64,000 nt of DNA from Anopheles merus (GCF_017562075.2 NC_054085.1:3844001-3908000), one strand, 5' to 3'. Shown: positions 44,968 to 57,303, counted from the first letter of the stretch. Program-made: numbers and translations. Notes: a model not told the origin generated them from the letters alone.

Positions 44968-45410
44968 ATGTCGTGCAACCTAACCTCAAAATTATGGGCC
45001 GATATGCTTCCCAGGTCGCCAAACTTCTCCACATCTTCTAGCAGGTGTAGCAAACTATGGACGTTACTGTTGACCAGTTCCTGGCTGTAGACTTGAGCAT
45101 AGTCTGCCTCAAACTGGTGCAACAGCTCGTCCGCATAGCCCCATAGTGTACGGTGGTATAATGTAGACAACATCGTCATTGCAACGAATAGCAGCAAAAA
45201 GTGGTCGCACATTTCAGGTTTCAATCGGTATTTCAAAACGGCCACTCCGGCGACCTGCGATAACTGTTTGTGCTCTGAAGCTTTCCAGTGCTCAATGTAC
45301 CGCAGGTCCCGCAATCGTCGTTTAAAGTCCGACGGAAGCCTGAGCCGACAGATATGCGCCGACAATGCATGCCTATTCTCTGCTTTCATACGGCAATCAC
45401 GGTATCGGTA
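44968..45410 (-). pseudogene. displaced duplicate of element C transposase segment
   Basis: The minus-strand frame 45389-44968 is nearly identical (about 4 amino acid differences in 138) to the element C transposase at 40492-40912, and homology extends a little upstream to about 45410. Both ends are abrupt: at 44968 it adjoins the repeat ending 44955, and at 45410 it adjoins the Merlin flank. It is a fragment from a second copy of the family, or an inverted duplication. Confidence 0.85.
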
Positions 45411-45451
45411 ATTAATTTAATAAATTTAATTTGTCCATGTTGCTTTAAATA

Positions 45452-46140
45452 TTAGTGCCTTGTTTTCTTTAAAAAGGCATTCAACCATCTCCGAACATTC
45501 TCAATCAGTTGTGTGTTGATATTTTTATCTTCTGAAGTGAGAAAATTTCTGGAGCGGTTGACACATCCGTGGGGATATCCAAGCTCCTCCAGCCCATTAG
45601 AACATTTCCAGAGTACGGTCATAATTTTCGTTCCGAAAAATCCAGGAAAATGGCCTTAGTTTCCCGGCATATTCCACCCACAAGCCACTGAGGACCGGAA
45701 CTAGCGACCCGGCCAATGTTGTACTTTCGACGAGTGATGACGGTTTCGTCGATTTCCACCGTGCCATGCCAGGGCCCCCTATCTTCTCTCGTGTACGATC
45801 GAATATTTCCCAAAGAAAACTTCGGATCGTGTCGTACCACGAGAGAACCGTGTTGTGGGAGAGGCCAGTCTCCAACGCACAACGAGTTGAGTTGGCCCCA
45901 TTGGTCCACTCGTAACAGCAACGCACAAGGCTCCTAAGCGAAGCCTTGTGGTTGGCAAATATGGACCTGGCCCGGATGCTGCTGGTTCCGCCGCATTTGT
46001 AGTCGGGACATACATACCTGTAGCCGTCGATGTTTTTGTAGGGAGTTAGCTTCATTTCCTTTGAACATCACGGGCACAATTGAACCGGCTGCAGAAGAGC
46101 CCGCTTTTGCATCCAGTCGATCGCTTGCTCACGGTCCTGA
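45452..46140 (-). pseudogene. Merlin-like (ISXO2/IS1016-type) transposase
   Basis: A zinc-ribbon N-terminus shows C-P-stop-C (TGA at about 46069-46071), then CPDYKCGG. A helix-turn-helix-like region (NGANSTRCALETGLSHNTVL) follows. In the next frame is the catalytic core EIDETVITRRKYNIGRV with WLVGGICRETKAIFL. In a third frame is GYPHGCVNRSRNFLTSEDKN with the late acidic part to a TAA at 45452-45454. This is the domain order of Merlin DNA transposons (ISXO2-like DDE fold). A nonsense codon and two frameshifts make it inactive. TIRs were not located. Confidence 0.8.
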
Positions 46141-46766
46141 AAAATATCAGAAAGCATATCAGTATTGTAAGCCTTTTTCAATTGCCTCTTTGCGCTTTGA
46201 AAAATATGCACAAGTGGCGCCAAATATTGTGTATGTGTGCGGTATATCGATGGGGATACAAACCAACGTTAAGATATAGGTGAACAACGGTAGCACTGCT
46301 TAAATTTGCAAATGTAGGAGCTGGTTTAAAATATAATATTTATTGCGGATACACATTGAAAGGGATTAATAATTAATGCAGAAAATAAATTTAGTTACTA
46401 AAATATACTTTCGTTTTATTTTTATTTATGAGTTTTCAAATACTTTCATTTCATGAACACCGTCCGTCCCACAGTTACCTTTGCAATTACCGATATTTTA
46501 AAAATTCAAATACGCACGCAGGCAATCAATGATATCGTAGTGTACGTGGTTAGCTCTCATACTGAAAAGGTAAACAAACCATTTCAGTTTGTTTACCATT
46601 AGTGTTCCCACACTTAGCGTTGCCCGAAACAGACGTGTATTTTTTGTTTGCGGAGCTCGAGAGGAGTATACAAATCAATCAAAGTTGTAACAGTGTCAGT
46701 ATCCGTGCTGAACAAGGCACTGCATTGCCGATCTTCAAAAAACAATCGCTTACACGATCCATCGTC
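46141..46766. other. no gene seen; upstream of Jockey-like ORF1
   Basis: AT-rich; includes a GTAAACAAACCATTTCAGTTTGTTTAC hairpin near 46569-46597. May contain the LINE 5' UTR. Confidence 0.4.
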
Positions 46767-47375
46767 ATGGATCGTGGTAAAAAACGCCGTGGAAGACCAC
46801 CAAAAGCCTCAACAATACGTCACAATATTGGCAACAATAATGTGACAGCAGAAACCAGAAATTCGTTCGAGTTACTAAGTGATAGTGAGGATCTTCCTCT
46901 CTCTTCGTACTATGCAAGAACAAGTGTGCGTAAAACCGAACGTGTACCTCCAATCGTCGTGACCGGCACATCTTTAGGCGATGTCCATCGTAAGATAACT
47001 GGTGTTGGTGTAGTTAATTACTCAACAAATACTACCGTGAAAGGTATCGTAGTGCATGCTACAAACACGAGTGATTTTCGTAAAATAATCGAAGAGTTCA
47101 AAAAAACTTCGACGCACTTCTACACACATCAGCTTGATGACGAAAAAATCACAAAAATTGTTATCTTTGGCCTCCCAGATTTTCCTTTGAAAGAAATCCA
47201 AACAGCACTGGAAGAGGTGCATGTAAAATCAACGGCGATAAAAAAATTGCAGATCCGTAAAAAAAAATCGACGATCAGATGATGTATCTATTACATTTTG
47301 TGAAGGGTTCAATAACCCTTATCCAACTCAAAAATATTCGAGCAGTGAACCACCATGGCGCATTTTTTGAATATT
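46767..47375 (+). pseudogene. Jockey-clade LINE ORF1 (Gag-like), frameshifted
   Basis: The frame starts MDRGKKRRGRPPKAST (an AT-hook-like RGRPPK). It continues to FYTHQLDDEKITKIVIFGLP, the signature of Jockey/Drosophila LINE Gag proteins just before the zinc knuckles, and stops at 47282. The continuation (FVKGSITLIQLKNIRAVN) is in another frame to about 47375 and then breaks off into a repeat. The CCHC knuckles expected after it are missing. Confidence 0.75.
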
Positions 47376-47418
47376 ATACATCTACAAGCGGACTACCCGC
47401 TGCGCAAAGCGATCGAAA

Positions 47419-47660
47419 ACTTGACAGCCACTCGCTCAATGTAGCTAGAGAGCAAAAACCAATAACGATAAAGCGAGGTGAAAGGGAAAAGAGAGAAGAA
47501 AGAGAACGAGGGTGTGACCTATTTTTCGGCCATTATCATTTTTGCGCCATCACGGTCGCGTACCGGAACTTTTTTGTCAAAAAGAGACATACACATACAG
47601 CACGCTCTCTCGAAATACCGTAAACGCTTGAACCGATCAAGAGCTTCGATCGGTTCTTCG
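47419..47660. mobile_element. second copy of the 31374/38699 MITE, 3' truncated
   Basis: ACTTGACAGCCACTCGCTCAATG..CGGCCATTATCATTTTTGCG..GATCGGTTCTTC matches 31374-31533 joined to 38529-38657. It is the uninterrupted form of the site where BEL element 2 inserted and so confirms ATCAT as target. The right TIR is absent. Confidence 0.75.
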
Positions 47661-49047
47661 GACATTTCTGCTCGCTTTCTCGATCGGTTTCGGCGGAAAG
47701 CGAGCTAGAAAGCGAGCTCAAAAACTGCTCGATTTTGTTGTGCGGGGTAGTAGTAGTTACGGTAAGCGGACAGGATTTGGATTTCATTTCATGGATTAAA
47801 TTTCATGGATTCAAATAAGATACAAATAGCAGCTCTGAATGAAACATTCCTTTAATATTATATGCGTTTTTCACATTGCAATTATATTAAACATAGACTA
47901 GATAGAGAAACTACAACAAAAGGTGGTGTAGCTATAGTAGTCAGTGAAAACATCACCCATAAATTACTTCCTTCATTCAAATTAAAATCACTAGAAGCCA
48001 TAGGCATACAGTTACAAACTGATAGAGGAAAAATAAGTATAATATCAGTATATAATCCAGGAGCAAACAGAGATTGTTATAGTTTTAAAGCGTTAACCTA
48101 TTGAGTGCTATCCCAAACAGTTATTTCTTTTGTGGCGATTTTAACGCTAGACAAGGCTATGGAATTGCCAAAGTGCAATTCGGATGGGGAAAACCCTTTT
48201 TGAAACTTTACTAACAGGAAAATTTTCGATTCACCATCCACATAACCCTACATACTTTCCTAGTGATGAAAATCGAAACCCATCCACTATTGATCTCGTT
48301 CTCACAAACAATTTACACCAGATAACATCACCACGAACAATAACCGAATTTGCATCCGACCATCTTCCTGTGATCTTTGAAATTTCCTTTACCAATAGCT
48401 TTAAACTATGTGGCAACAGTATTCCAAATTACTCCAAAGCAAATTGGACAGGGTATCAAAAATACATTGCCCAACACATACAACTGTCAAACTTGGATTT
48501 CGCTGAAATTAATAATGAAAAACAAATTGATCTCATGGTAGCCTACTTTTCTAAACTAATCAGCACTGCACATAGCAAATTTGTCCCACTTACTGAAATT
48601 GACCAATATAAATTAATAATCCCTGAGGTTACACTAAACAAAATGAAGCATAGAAACCAATTAAGACGCCGATGGCAAAGAAATAGGTGGAATCATGCTT
48701 TAAAAAATGTGTACAAAACTTTAGCAAAACAAGTTGAAGAGGAAATATTCCTGATCAGAAACAATGCTTGGTCTACTAACTTAGAAAAAATGAACAAAAC
48801 ACGTAATATTTCTAGGCTATGGAGATTTATTCGGATCATGAATGGAGACAGTAAAAAATACCCCCCGTCAAAGAACATGGAAATTTCTTACTAACATTCC
48901 CCGAAAAATGTGAAGCTTTTAAAGCTCACTTTGAAAATGCTAACAATACCACAATACAAGCAAAAAGCTCTCAGGAGCGCTTAGTAAAAAAATACTATAT
49001 GAATTCAACAATTTTCACTCCTTGCCATCTATCTTACATAAAGAATG

Positions 49048-49437
49048 TGTGGTGTTCGCCTGTTCAAAATAAGAGAGTTAAAAAGGACGGCTTTTTCCCA
49101 TCACTTGAGGTCTGCGATGTTAAGGGTTGACTAGGGTCTCAAGTAGATAGTTAGAGAGGTTAGCAAATAACGGGAGAGTCGGGCAGGACACGCATAATGA
49201 GCGCGAGAAATGCGTAGCCTCGCGAGAGTGCGTAGGTGCGCGAGAAAGAATAGGTGCGCGAGAAAGAATAGGTGCGTGAGAAAGAATAGGCGCGCGAGCG
49301 TAAGGCGAGAGAGAGAGAAGGTATAAATAGGATCATCCGATCGGATAAGCCCTCTCTTTTTTCTGAATACTCCTGTGTACCGCAACAAAACGATTCTCCT
49401 GCACACGAAATAAAGATTATAATTGTAGAGACCTACA
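49048..49437 (+). repeat. solo LTR, 390 bp, AATG target duplication
   Basis: TGTGGTGTTCGCC..GACCTACA, flanked by exact AATG at 49044-49047 and 49438-49441. It has a TATA box (GGTATAAATAGG, 49320-49331), an AATAAA near 49409, and a 20-bp tandem array (GCGCGAGAAAGAATAGGTGC, about 49237-49300). Plus orientation is from the TATA/AATAAA order. No internal retroelement sequence is present; it differs from the LTRs at 4917, 31534 and 59297. A four-base duplication suits a Ty3/gypsy or BEL parent. Confidence 0.8.
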
Positions 49438-50099
49438 AATGAATTTTCCAAACCAAACCAAAAACCAAAAAAACTTAGTCAATTAATTAAGAAACTCCAA
49501 TCAAAAACATCAGTAGGTATTGATGAAATTAATAACACAGCAATAAAGAAAATACCGATGCATGGAATAATTTACTAGCCATTTATCTAAAATGCATGGT
49601 TAAAATTATGCTACTTCCCTGATGATTGGATAAAAGTAAAAATAATGTCTATTCCTTAACCAAACAAAGATCCAAGCGATACTAAAAACTATAGACCGAT
49701 AAGCCTGTCTTGAGTTGCCTGGGAAAAATCTTTGAAAAACAAATTGCTGATCGCATAAAAAAACACATTGACATTCACAACATTATCTCAAAGTACTAAT
49801 TTGGTTTCTAAGCTGGGCTATCAACAACTCACCAATTACACAGATTAAAAAACACTATAAATCCACAAATAGAAAAAAAGAAATCAACAGGATTAGCATT
49901 ACTAGGCCTAGAAAAGGCCTTTGATACGGTTTGGCATGAAGGATTGTTATTCAAACTTGTATCCTTAAATTTTCCTCTAAATTTGATTCGACTTATCACT
50001 TTATTGCTCAAAACGCGAACAGGCTCGGTTCAAATAAATATTTTTACCTCCACACCGTTCTACCCATTAGCAGGCCTTCCCCAGGGAAGCATACTTTCA

Positions 50100-50396
50100 C
50101 GGATTCTGTTGGATTTTGGGTTAACATTAATATTTCGAATATGAATTCAAAGCAGAAAACACATATGAATTAGAGGGAGCTAAACCATAGGATATAGATA
50201 AAACTACTTGACTAATTTGAACTGCATGAAATGAAGTGCTCGAACTACACGAATGAACTTTGTAATGAATTATGTAATGAACTATGGGACACGCGAATAC
50301 ACAGTTGCAAACAGACCAGCGATTAAGGTACACTCTTCTCATTCTTATAAAATTTATACTAAGGTAATATCACAATCCAGCACTTTAGTGAATATA
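50100..50396. mobile_element. about 280-bp insert in the LINE RT with 16-bp flanking repeats
   Basis: TTTCACGGATTCTGTT near 50095-50110 recurs as TTTCACAGATTCTGTT near 50399-50414, where the RT homology resumes. The sequence between has no RT similarity. A long target duplication suggests a SINE or other retrotransposed sequence; no Pol III boxes were recognised. Confidence 0.5.
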
Positions 50397-50930
50397 TTTC
50401 ACAGATTCTGTTTAATATTTACACATGCGATGTTTCAAAAATGAAAATTGTCAAACAATACTCTTTTGCTGATGAGTTTGCGATTAGTTCCTCTGCCAAA
50501 TGTCCAAGAACAATTATAAAAAGCCTAAACAAAGGGTTAAATCAGTATGAAAGATACTGCAAAACATGGAAGCTGAAAGTAAATGAATCTAAAACTTAAA
50601 CAATTTTTATCTCGCGTTGTACAAGTAGAAGAAAATTGCCAGATAGAAAATTAAACATTAATAATAATAATGAAGTGGAATGGAAAAATGAAATGAAATA
50701 TTTGGTGGTTACACTCGACAAAAGGTAAACATTCAAAAAAACATATTGAAAATAAAAACTCTCTGCAACAAAAACCTCATTATCTCTATATATACTAGCA
50801 GGAAATCAAAATTTAACTTAAAAAATAAGCTTTTGTTTTATAAACAAATCCTATACAAACTATATTACAAATATAATAAAAATAATACAACATGCTGATC
50901 TACTATTAGAAAAGTATAAAACAAACTAGT

Positions 50931-51256
50931 TAGGGCCCGGTAAAATCTACCGGGTATCCGCCAACAATCAACGTGCTTTCAAATGCTACATGTACAGTGG
51001 CAGTAACCATAACTTGAAAACCTAATTTTTTGAATGCATTATACCATAAATGTTCAAACTTTTTGGTTTCCTGAACTGTACTTACCGTTATATCGATGAG
51101 GTTACTTTTGGGCTATGCTGGTGCAACAAATAGGCTAATAACGTAAATAACAAAACCATAGAAAACCAAGCCCCAGCATTTTGTTATTTTTGGAGTGGTA
51201 TTTAAAAATAAGCTGTTTAATACACTCAAAAAGTACCAATGCAGATTATTTACTTA
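50931..51256. other. no gene seen
   Basis: AT-rich sequence between the LINE remnant and the palindrome. Confidence 0.4.
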
Positions 51257-52007
51257 CCCGTCAAACATTGCGAGGGTTGCGAGTAATATCATATGCTCCA
51301 AATCTTATGGTATTTTAAATATTATTTATATTTTATTCATTAATAATTTTTTTTGCCGTGTTATTCGTCTAAAAGATCACTGTTTCTATTTTTGTGGATT
51401 TTTGCAAAATAAAATGTCTGAATTTAGTTATTTAGTGTGCTACAATTTGCACTGTTATACCTGATCTCGTGTTGCTATAATTATAACTGCTAAAACTAGG
51501 AGTGAAAAAAACTACCAAGGCTCGCTAGCTCTTTAATGCGAGGGCTGTGGGGCTGTGAACTTGTATGGCGTGCGAGCCCTCGCACGCCCTCGCAAATCGC
51601 TGTCAATTGCATGGCGGGTCATCAAAATAGCCAAAAAGCGGGCTACCCGCCATGCAATTGACAGCGATTTGCGAGGGCGTGCGAGGGCTCGCACGCCATA
51701 CAAGTTCACAGCCCCACAGCCCTCGCATTAAAGAGCTAGCGAGCCTTGGTAGTTTTTTTCACTTCTAGTTTTAGCAGTTATAGTTATAGCAACACGAGAT
51801 CAGGTATAACAGTGCAAATTGTAGCACACTAAATAACTAAATTCAGACATTTTATTTTGCAAAAATCCACAAAAATAGAAACAGTGATCTTTTAGACGAA
51901 TAACACGGCAAAAAAAATTATTAATGAATAAAATATAAATAATATTTAAAATACCATAAGATTTGGAGCATATGATATTACTCGCAACCCTCGCAATGTT
52001 TGACGGG
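51257..52007. mobile_element. foldback-like palindrome, 363-bp arms, 25-bp loop
   Basis: Arms 51257-51619 and 51645-52007 pair with a constant coordinate sum (103264), so there is no net indel in 363 bp, and only scattered substitutions (one near 51498). The ends read CCCGTCAAACATTGCGAGGG and its mirror. Arms contain (GCGTGCGAGCCCTCGC)-type short palindromes. Identical peptides on opposite strands (51195-51464, 51800-52030) are an effect of the symmetry. Confidence 0.92.
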
Positions 52008-54283
52008 GATGCAAAAGGTTCTGTAGACATGCAGAGATCCGATTTTCAATACACCTGATATATTCCTTGCCTTTGTTGACGTCAATGTATGATACTTTTA
52101 TTTTTTTAGTTACCGGCGTCATTATCAGAGTATAGCTAAACAGTAATCAAACTACAAAAATACTATACAATATTTTAAGTGCCCATAAATGTAACAAAAA
52201 ATTACAAAAATATGATATCGCACGTGGCTCGAATCCCATTTCTACCCTTTTTTATTTATGTTTCTTACGTTGAGTAGTAATTAATAGATGCATGGACCAA
52301 TTTCAATGCAAAATTTTCCCGGTCGCAAATTTCATGAAGGTCATTTCCAAAAATGCCATTGATAGTTTATTTTATCGTCCTGAAACTAGGTTCGAAGTGT
52401 TAAATAGGAATTAGTATTGGTATAAGTGACAATTGTTATTGATTCGCCAAACATGAAATTTCAACGGTGAACATATTCCCTCATACAATTACACCAACTT
52501 TATAGTTGTAGTCCAATCTCTATAGTTGAAAAAATAAGTGTTTGACACTGTTTCAACCCTCTCAAATCAATGAACCAAATTCTTACACGACTTTACATTC
52601 TTGCCGCCTCACATCTTTCAGATTCTGCTTCTAATTTAACGTGTCCTTAATTATAGCGTGGTTGTTGTAAAAAAAAACTATCAATAGAACGGTGAAGGCA
52701 TTGCCTGATCACTCTTGATAGATGCGTTCAGAATCCTTTTCTGCCTTTTTTGGCATAGTTCCATTGTCCTTTCTGCAGTCGATGCTGTCCCGGCTGAATG
52801 CAGTGCGCACGGTTGCCACACCTAACGCGCAGTGTGTTGTAGCCATGTCACGCAGTGAACCATCGCTCCCTTTAGTGCTTTGTTCCGGAAAGACATCTAG
52901 AAATCATTAGTTCTTGCCGCCCGCAACTGAATCGTTGCAAATTCAATAATAACTTTCAAGCCATCAACACCCCCGCCGCTTTTCCGCACGAAATTTCAGC
53001 AAGGCATTTAGCATATGGCCACTTAGGGTCTCTCACCTAAATTTGTCTTTTGTTGTTATGCCTTTTCCTTGTCCCGACTCAGCCATTCAAGTGGACTAAT
53101 AGATTTGGGAGAGTGTACTTCTCCGACGTCATGGGTACAGCATCCCATTTTAAAGGATATTTCATACCACACTTATCTCCCGATGACGGTGTAGTATTCG
53201 AGGTGCTTAAGCTCCCAAAATGCGTATGGTTGGTTTTTTGGATGATTTAATTAATTGGAGTAACACACATTTCGCAATGATGTTAAAGTTATTTTGCATA
53301 GCTTTCAAAAATGTATACTTATATTATCTTATAAATCATGATCGGTAGGCTTATTTTCATCTTAACTCATTAAAAAAATCTTTATATCCCGTATTATGTG
53401 ATTTCAAATCGTTTTGTGCAAACAAAAAATCTTAGTAACCATTGCCCTCATCACCCGCAGGCGAGCAATCTTGCATCGAGCAATTCCTTTTGCAGCAACG
53501 CGCGTTGCTAAGAGAACTCTGCTCTCACCGCTTTCTTTCTCTCTCTCGCTGAATGTTTACTCTCACGTCATTGTGGCGATTTTCGATTTTATATATAGTG
53601 AGATATATAGTGAGATACTTCCAACATGGAAAGGTGTGCTTTACCGTGCAATGAAAGATGTGACTTTCTACACAACTTCATCTTTTTTTTTTTTGTTTAT
53701 CCTTAGCGCCAAACGACCCAAGCTACTCGTGTCGATTAAAAATGGAGAATAAAAATTGCTCCCGTTAAACAATAATAGTATGTTTTTATTAAATATGTTT
53801 TATTAATAATAATAATTATCAACATGAAATTGCATACATTTTCAGATTCAATAAACAACACCACACCTAATACAATGCTTGATCCGCAATTATTGAATGA
53901 GCTTTCATCACTATCGTCAGTGTCTATCCATACTGGTAGTCAAAAGATGCCTCGCGAGAATGCTTCATCGTCAAAACGGGAGAAAGTGTTTTAGAGTGTT
54001 ATAACAAGAACTATAGTTAACAAATATTTCTAGAAACTGTATCAAGCGATAAAAGCAAGCAAGGTTTCTCGTACGAATAATGCAATGATAGAAAATATAC
54101 CGTCCACATCGATGGTAGCTCGCTCTTCTTTGGATCACTTCTCGTTTATAGAAATAACTGCATCAACTTCGGGTGCTTGTCAACGAAAATCTAAACCTAT
54201 GACTTAAATGTGTTTTATAGTATATTATTTGCCTCAAAATACTATATGAACGATTATTTCCAGCCCTTTCATATACTGCTTCA
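52008..54283. other. no firm gene; possible exons of a DUF4806-like gene upstream
   Basis: Mostly AT-rich. Near 53585-53600 is TTTTATATATAGTGAG (TATA-like) and about 40 bp on an ATG (53628) opening a short Cys-containing frame. Acceptors at 53711 (TTATCCTTAG) and 53848 (CATTTTCAG), and again before 54263 (TTATTTCCAG), are followed by short open pieces. They could be exons leading to the ATG at 54284, but no homology supports it. Confidence 0.3.
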
Positions 54284-54480
54284 ATGGCAACGCAAACAGA
54301 TTTTTTTAGTGGACAGAACATGGGATTAGATGCCATACTAGAACAATTAGACACCATGCAGAGGGAGCAACAAAGACAGGCAGACATGTATCAGAAGAAA
54401 ACGTTGGATATGGAGAAGAAGCAGAAATTAATAAGCGCACAGTTAGATATTTTATCCGACAAATTGATTCCACGGCCAGG
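54284..54480 (+). pseudogene. DUF4806-like gene, N-terminal piece (split by CR1-like LINE)
   Basis: ATG 54284 follows a splice acceptor (TTATTTCCAG). The frame encodes a Gln/Lys-rich coiled coil (ILEQLDTMQREQQRQADMYQ .. KLISAQLDILSDKLIP) and then runs into the ATT tract. The matching C-terminal piece is at 58567-58731 in the same phase. The layout (coiled coil, then W-x-G domain) resembles the partner proteins of elements A and C, although no transposase is adjacent, so it could be a host DUF4806 gene or an orphan transposon partner. Confidence 0.6.
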
Positions 54481-54582
<102 letters not shown>

Positions 54583-54671
54583 ATCTTCAACGGGCCGTAT
54601 GGCCTAATTAACATGTAACAGTTCAATTAAAAAACAAAAATACATAGCAAAAATAAGATTTGCATCGCAAT

Positions 54672-57303
54672 TCACTGCGGCCACGGCAAAAGCCGGAGAC
54701 GTTCCTTGAAGCACTGAGTTGAGATGTCGAAGTCGAAGCAATCCGAGACAGTGTTGAAGACAGCCGACATGCGGAATATAGGGTCAGACCGACCAGCACT
54801 GGAACGGGGTTGAGCGAGCCGTAGAGTTTCTCTAGACCTAAGTATTCGGGATGGTGCATAGATATCGACTCGATGCAACAAAGGCGATGAGTCGGTAGAG
54901 CCATTTAGCAATCCAGCGATGAAAGAGCATTGTGCATTGCGTCTTCTAACCGAAAGAGGTTCAAGGCCTAGAAGACGGCACCGCGCAGCATACGGAGGAA
55001 GATTATTGCGATCCTGTCAGGGAAGTAGGCGTGGGGCATATCGCGTGAGCTTACGTTGAATCGCCTCAAGTCGAGCAATTGAAGAAGCGGTAGTTGGGCT
55101 CCAGACTACGCACGAATATTCCAGAACCGAACGAACGATGCAGTTGTACACAGCTTTGATGCACATGGGGTTGCGGAATTCATTAGTTGTCCGGATAACC
55201 ACGCCAAGTAATTGATTTCCTCTGGCTACAACGTCATCGATATGCTGTTTAAAGTTCAAACTAGAGTCAAGCAGAACGCCCAGGTCTTTGGCATGATTCT
55301 GTCGATTAACTGCAGTGCCGTCCATGAAGTAGGTCCCAGTCACTGGGCTCCTGCATCGACTAAAAGACACACAGTAGCATTTCTCGATGCAGATAGTCAG
55401 TCCATTACGCTTGCACCACGAACAGAAAATTTCGATGCAGTCTTGTAGGAATGTACAATCACCTGTGTTGTGAATAGGCGCAAAAATTTTTGCGTCGTCG
55501 GCAAACAGACTGATACTGTTGGGAGGTAAAGCGAGGGTAACATCGTTGATGAACAATATGAAGAGAAGCGGGCCAATATTGCTTCCTTGTGGCACACCCG
55601 AGCTGCTGACTATTTCTTTGGACATGTGCTTATCAATTTTCACGATGTATGTGCGATTAATTAGGTAAGACTTAAGCCACTGTACGAGCGAGCTGGGAAC
55701 TCCTAGCTTGTCGAGTTTAGCGAGAAGAATTGCGTGCGGAAGAGAGTCGAATGCTGCTTTCAGATCTGTATAAATTGCATCGACTTGAGCTCCGGCATCA
55801 ATTTGACCAGTGCAATAGGTTACAAATTCAACCAGGTTCGTGGTAGTCGACTTTTTTGACACGAATTCATGTTGATACGGGCTTAGGTAGCTGCGGCATG
55901 CATGTAGCAGATGTTTGTATATCACTAGTTCCATCTGTCCTGTCGCCTTTTTTGTAAATAGGAACCATCCAAGATTTCCTCCATGTCATGGGAAAGTAGC
56001 CATTGGCTAGCGATGCATTGATCATTTTTGCAAGGATAGGTGCTAGTGTCGTTTGGCAGCGTTTCAGCACGGTAGAAGGAATTCCGTCGGGCCCAGGAGC
56101 GAAGGAAGGCTTTAGTTGCATTAGGGCTGATAAAACGATCTCACTGTCGATGAAAGGAGTGCTCATGTTAATTGCACCAGCCGGAGTGTTGACGAGAGCA
56201 GCATCAATGGTATCGGTATCATTCATGGCCGGTGAAAAGCAATCTGCGAAGCGATCCGCGAAGAGATTGCACATTTCATTAGTGTTGGCACTTGTTGCTC
56301 CTTTGTACGTAATGGATTTCGGTGAATGCGTGGATTTTGTTTTGCTGTTGTAGAAGCGCCAAAACGAGTCAGGCCACCTGCAGAGGTTACGTTGAATTTT
56401 ACTCAAATATGTGCCATATCGAAACCTGTTATAGCTGCAGTATAAAGAGTACGTGTCAAAGTAGATCGAGCGAGATCTTTGGCAGCGGCGCGTTTGGTAG
56501 TGACGATAAGCAGCTCTTTTTACACGTTTGAGTCGTTTGAGTGTGCGGTCCGCCCAGGGGGGGTTAGGTTTAGGACGCTGAACTGGGACGCATACAACAA
56601 AGGCTTGCAGCATGAAGGACGAGAATGAACATACTGCTTCGTCAAGTGAAATAAAATTGGAACAATGAAAGCTATTGTTAAACATTGAAATCATGTCGTT
56701 CAGTTTCACATAGTCAGCTGTAGCAAAGTTATAACGATAAAATGCGGTTGTCGTCGAGTTTTGTCGAGTCGTCGAATTGCGTCGGGTCGACGAGTTAATA
56801 CGTATATTGAAGTCGAACGCCGGATGATAGGAGTCAAGAGGTACAAGCGGAACAATATTTGGAAAGACAGGCGAACACAATTTAGCTGCATCATTGTTAG
56901 CGTAGAGCAGGTCAAGCATGCGTCCGTGCGAATTATTGATGTGATTAAGTTGCACTAATACGTTAAATTTGAGGGCGATGAGGTCGAAGTCAGCCTCCGA
57001 TACAGCTAGGTGAAATTCTTTTGTTTTAGTACGCAAACCTCTAACGTTTTGATAATAGCAGCTTAAATACTCAGCGGTAGCGTTCTCATTGTGGCGGTTG
57101 GATAAAGCGGGTATACGGTAAGTCAATTGAGCTGCGTTGTCAGAGCATGAGGCTTGGCGTGTTTGTTGCGTGCAATGAGCGGAACTTCGTCTAGTTGAGA
57201 AAAAAGCGATCGATTGTAGACTGGTGCAGGTGCGGAGATGAAGCGCGGTGGTTTTGGGGCGGTCCAGAAACAAGTGTTGAGTTGGGTGCTTCCAAGGTAT
57301 CAT
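54672..57303 (-). pseudogene. CR1-like LINE ORF2 (endonuclease-RT) with two internal deletions
   Basis: The endonuclease starts YYQNVRGLRTKTKEFHLAVS, then jumps from ADFDLIAL to FNVLVQLNHINNSHGRMLDL, losing much of the endonuclease. RT begins PSFAPGPDGIPSTVLKRC and YKKGDRTD, then a second gap and frame change removes the NYR block. 55934-55017 continues with TDLKAAFDSLPH, SSSGVPQGSNIGPLLF and LFADDAKIF (FADD catalytic box). A stop near 55017 precedes a tail frame to 54672 (SPLLHRVDIYAPSRILRSRE). The remainder is well preserved, so the copy is fairly young but cannot be autonomous. Confidence 0.85.

Larger units (their letters stand above)
47805..50930 (+). pseudogene. Jockey-clade LINE ORF2 (endonuclease-RT), degenerate
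   Basis: Starting near ATG 47805 the endonuclease shows IQIAALNET, then TKGGVAIVVS, FFCGDFNARQG (shifted), NPSTIDLVLTNN and FASDHLPVIFEI to 48415. An open segment 48184-48894 leads into the RT. After a solo LTR (49048-49437) come KTSVGIDEINN, NYRPISLS, EKAFDTVWHEGLLFKL (shifted) and GLPQGSILS. After another insert comes YSFADEFAIS, where FADD has become FADE. The frame is broken many times and the 3' end is unclear. Confidence 0.8.

Noticed and set aside
51195..52030. Same peptide encoded on both strands, also at 44734-44952
   Set aside because: Caused by the palindrome and its partial copy; not a conserved protein.
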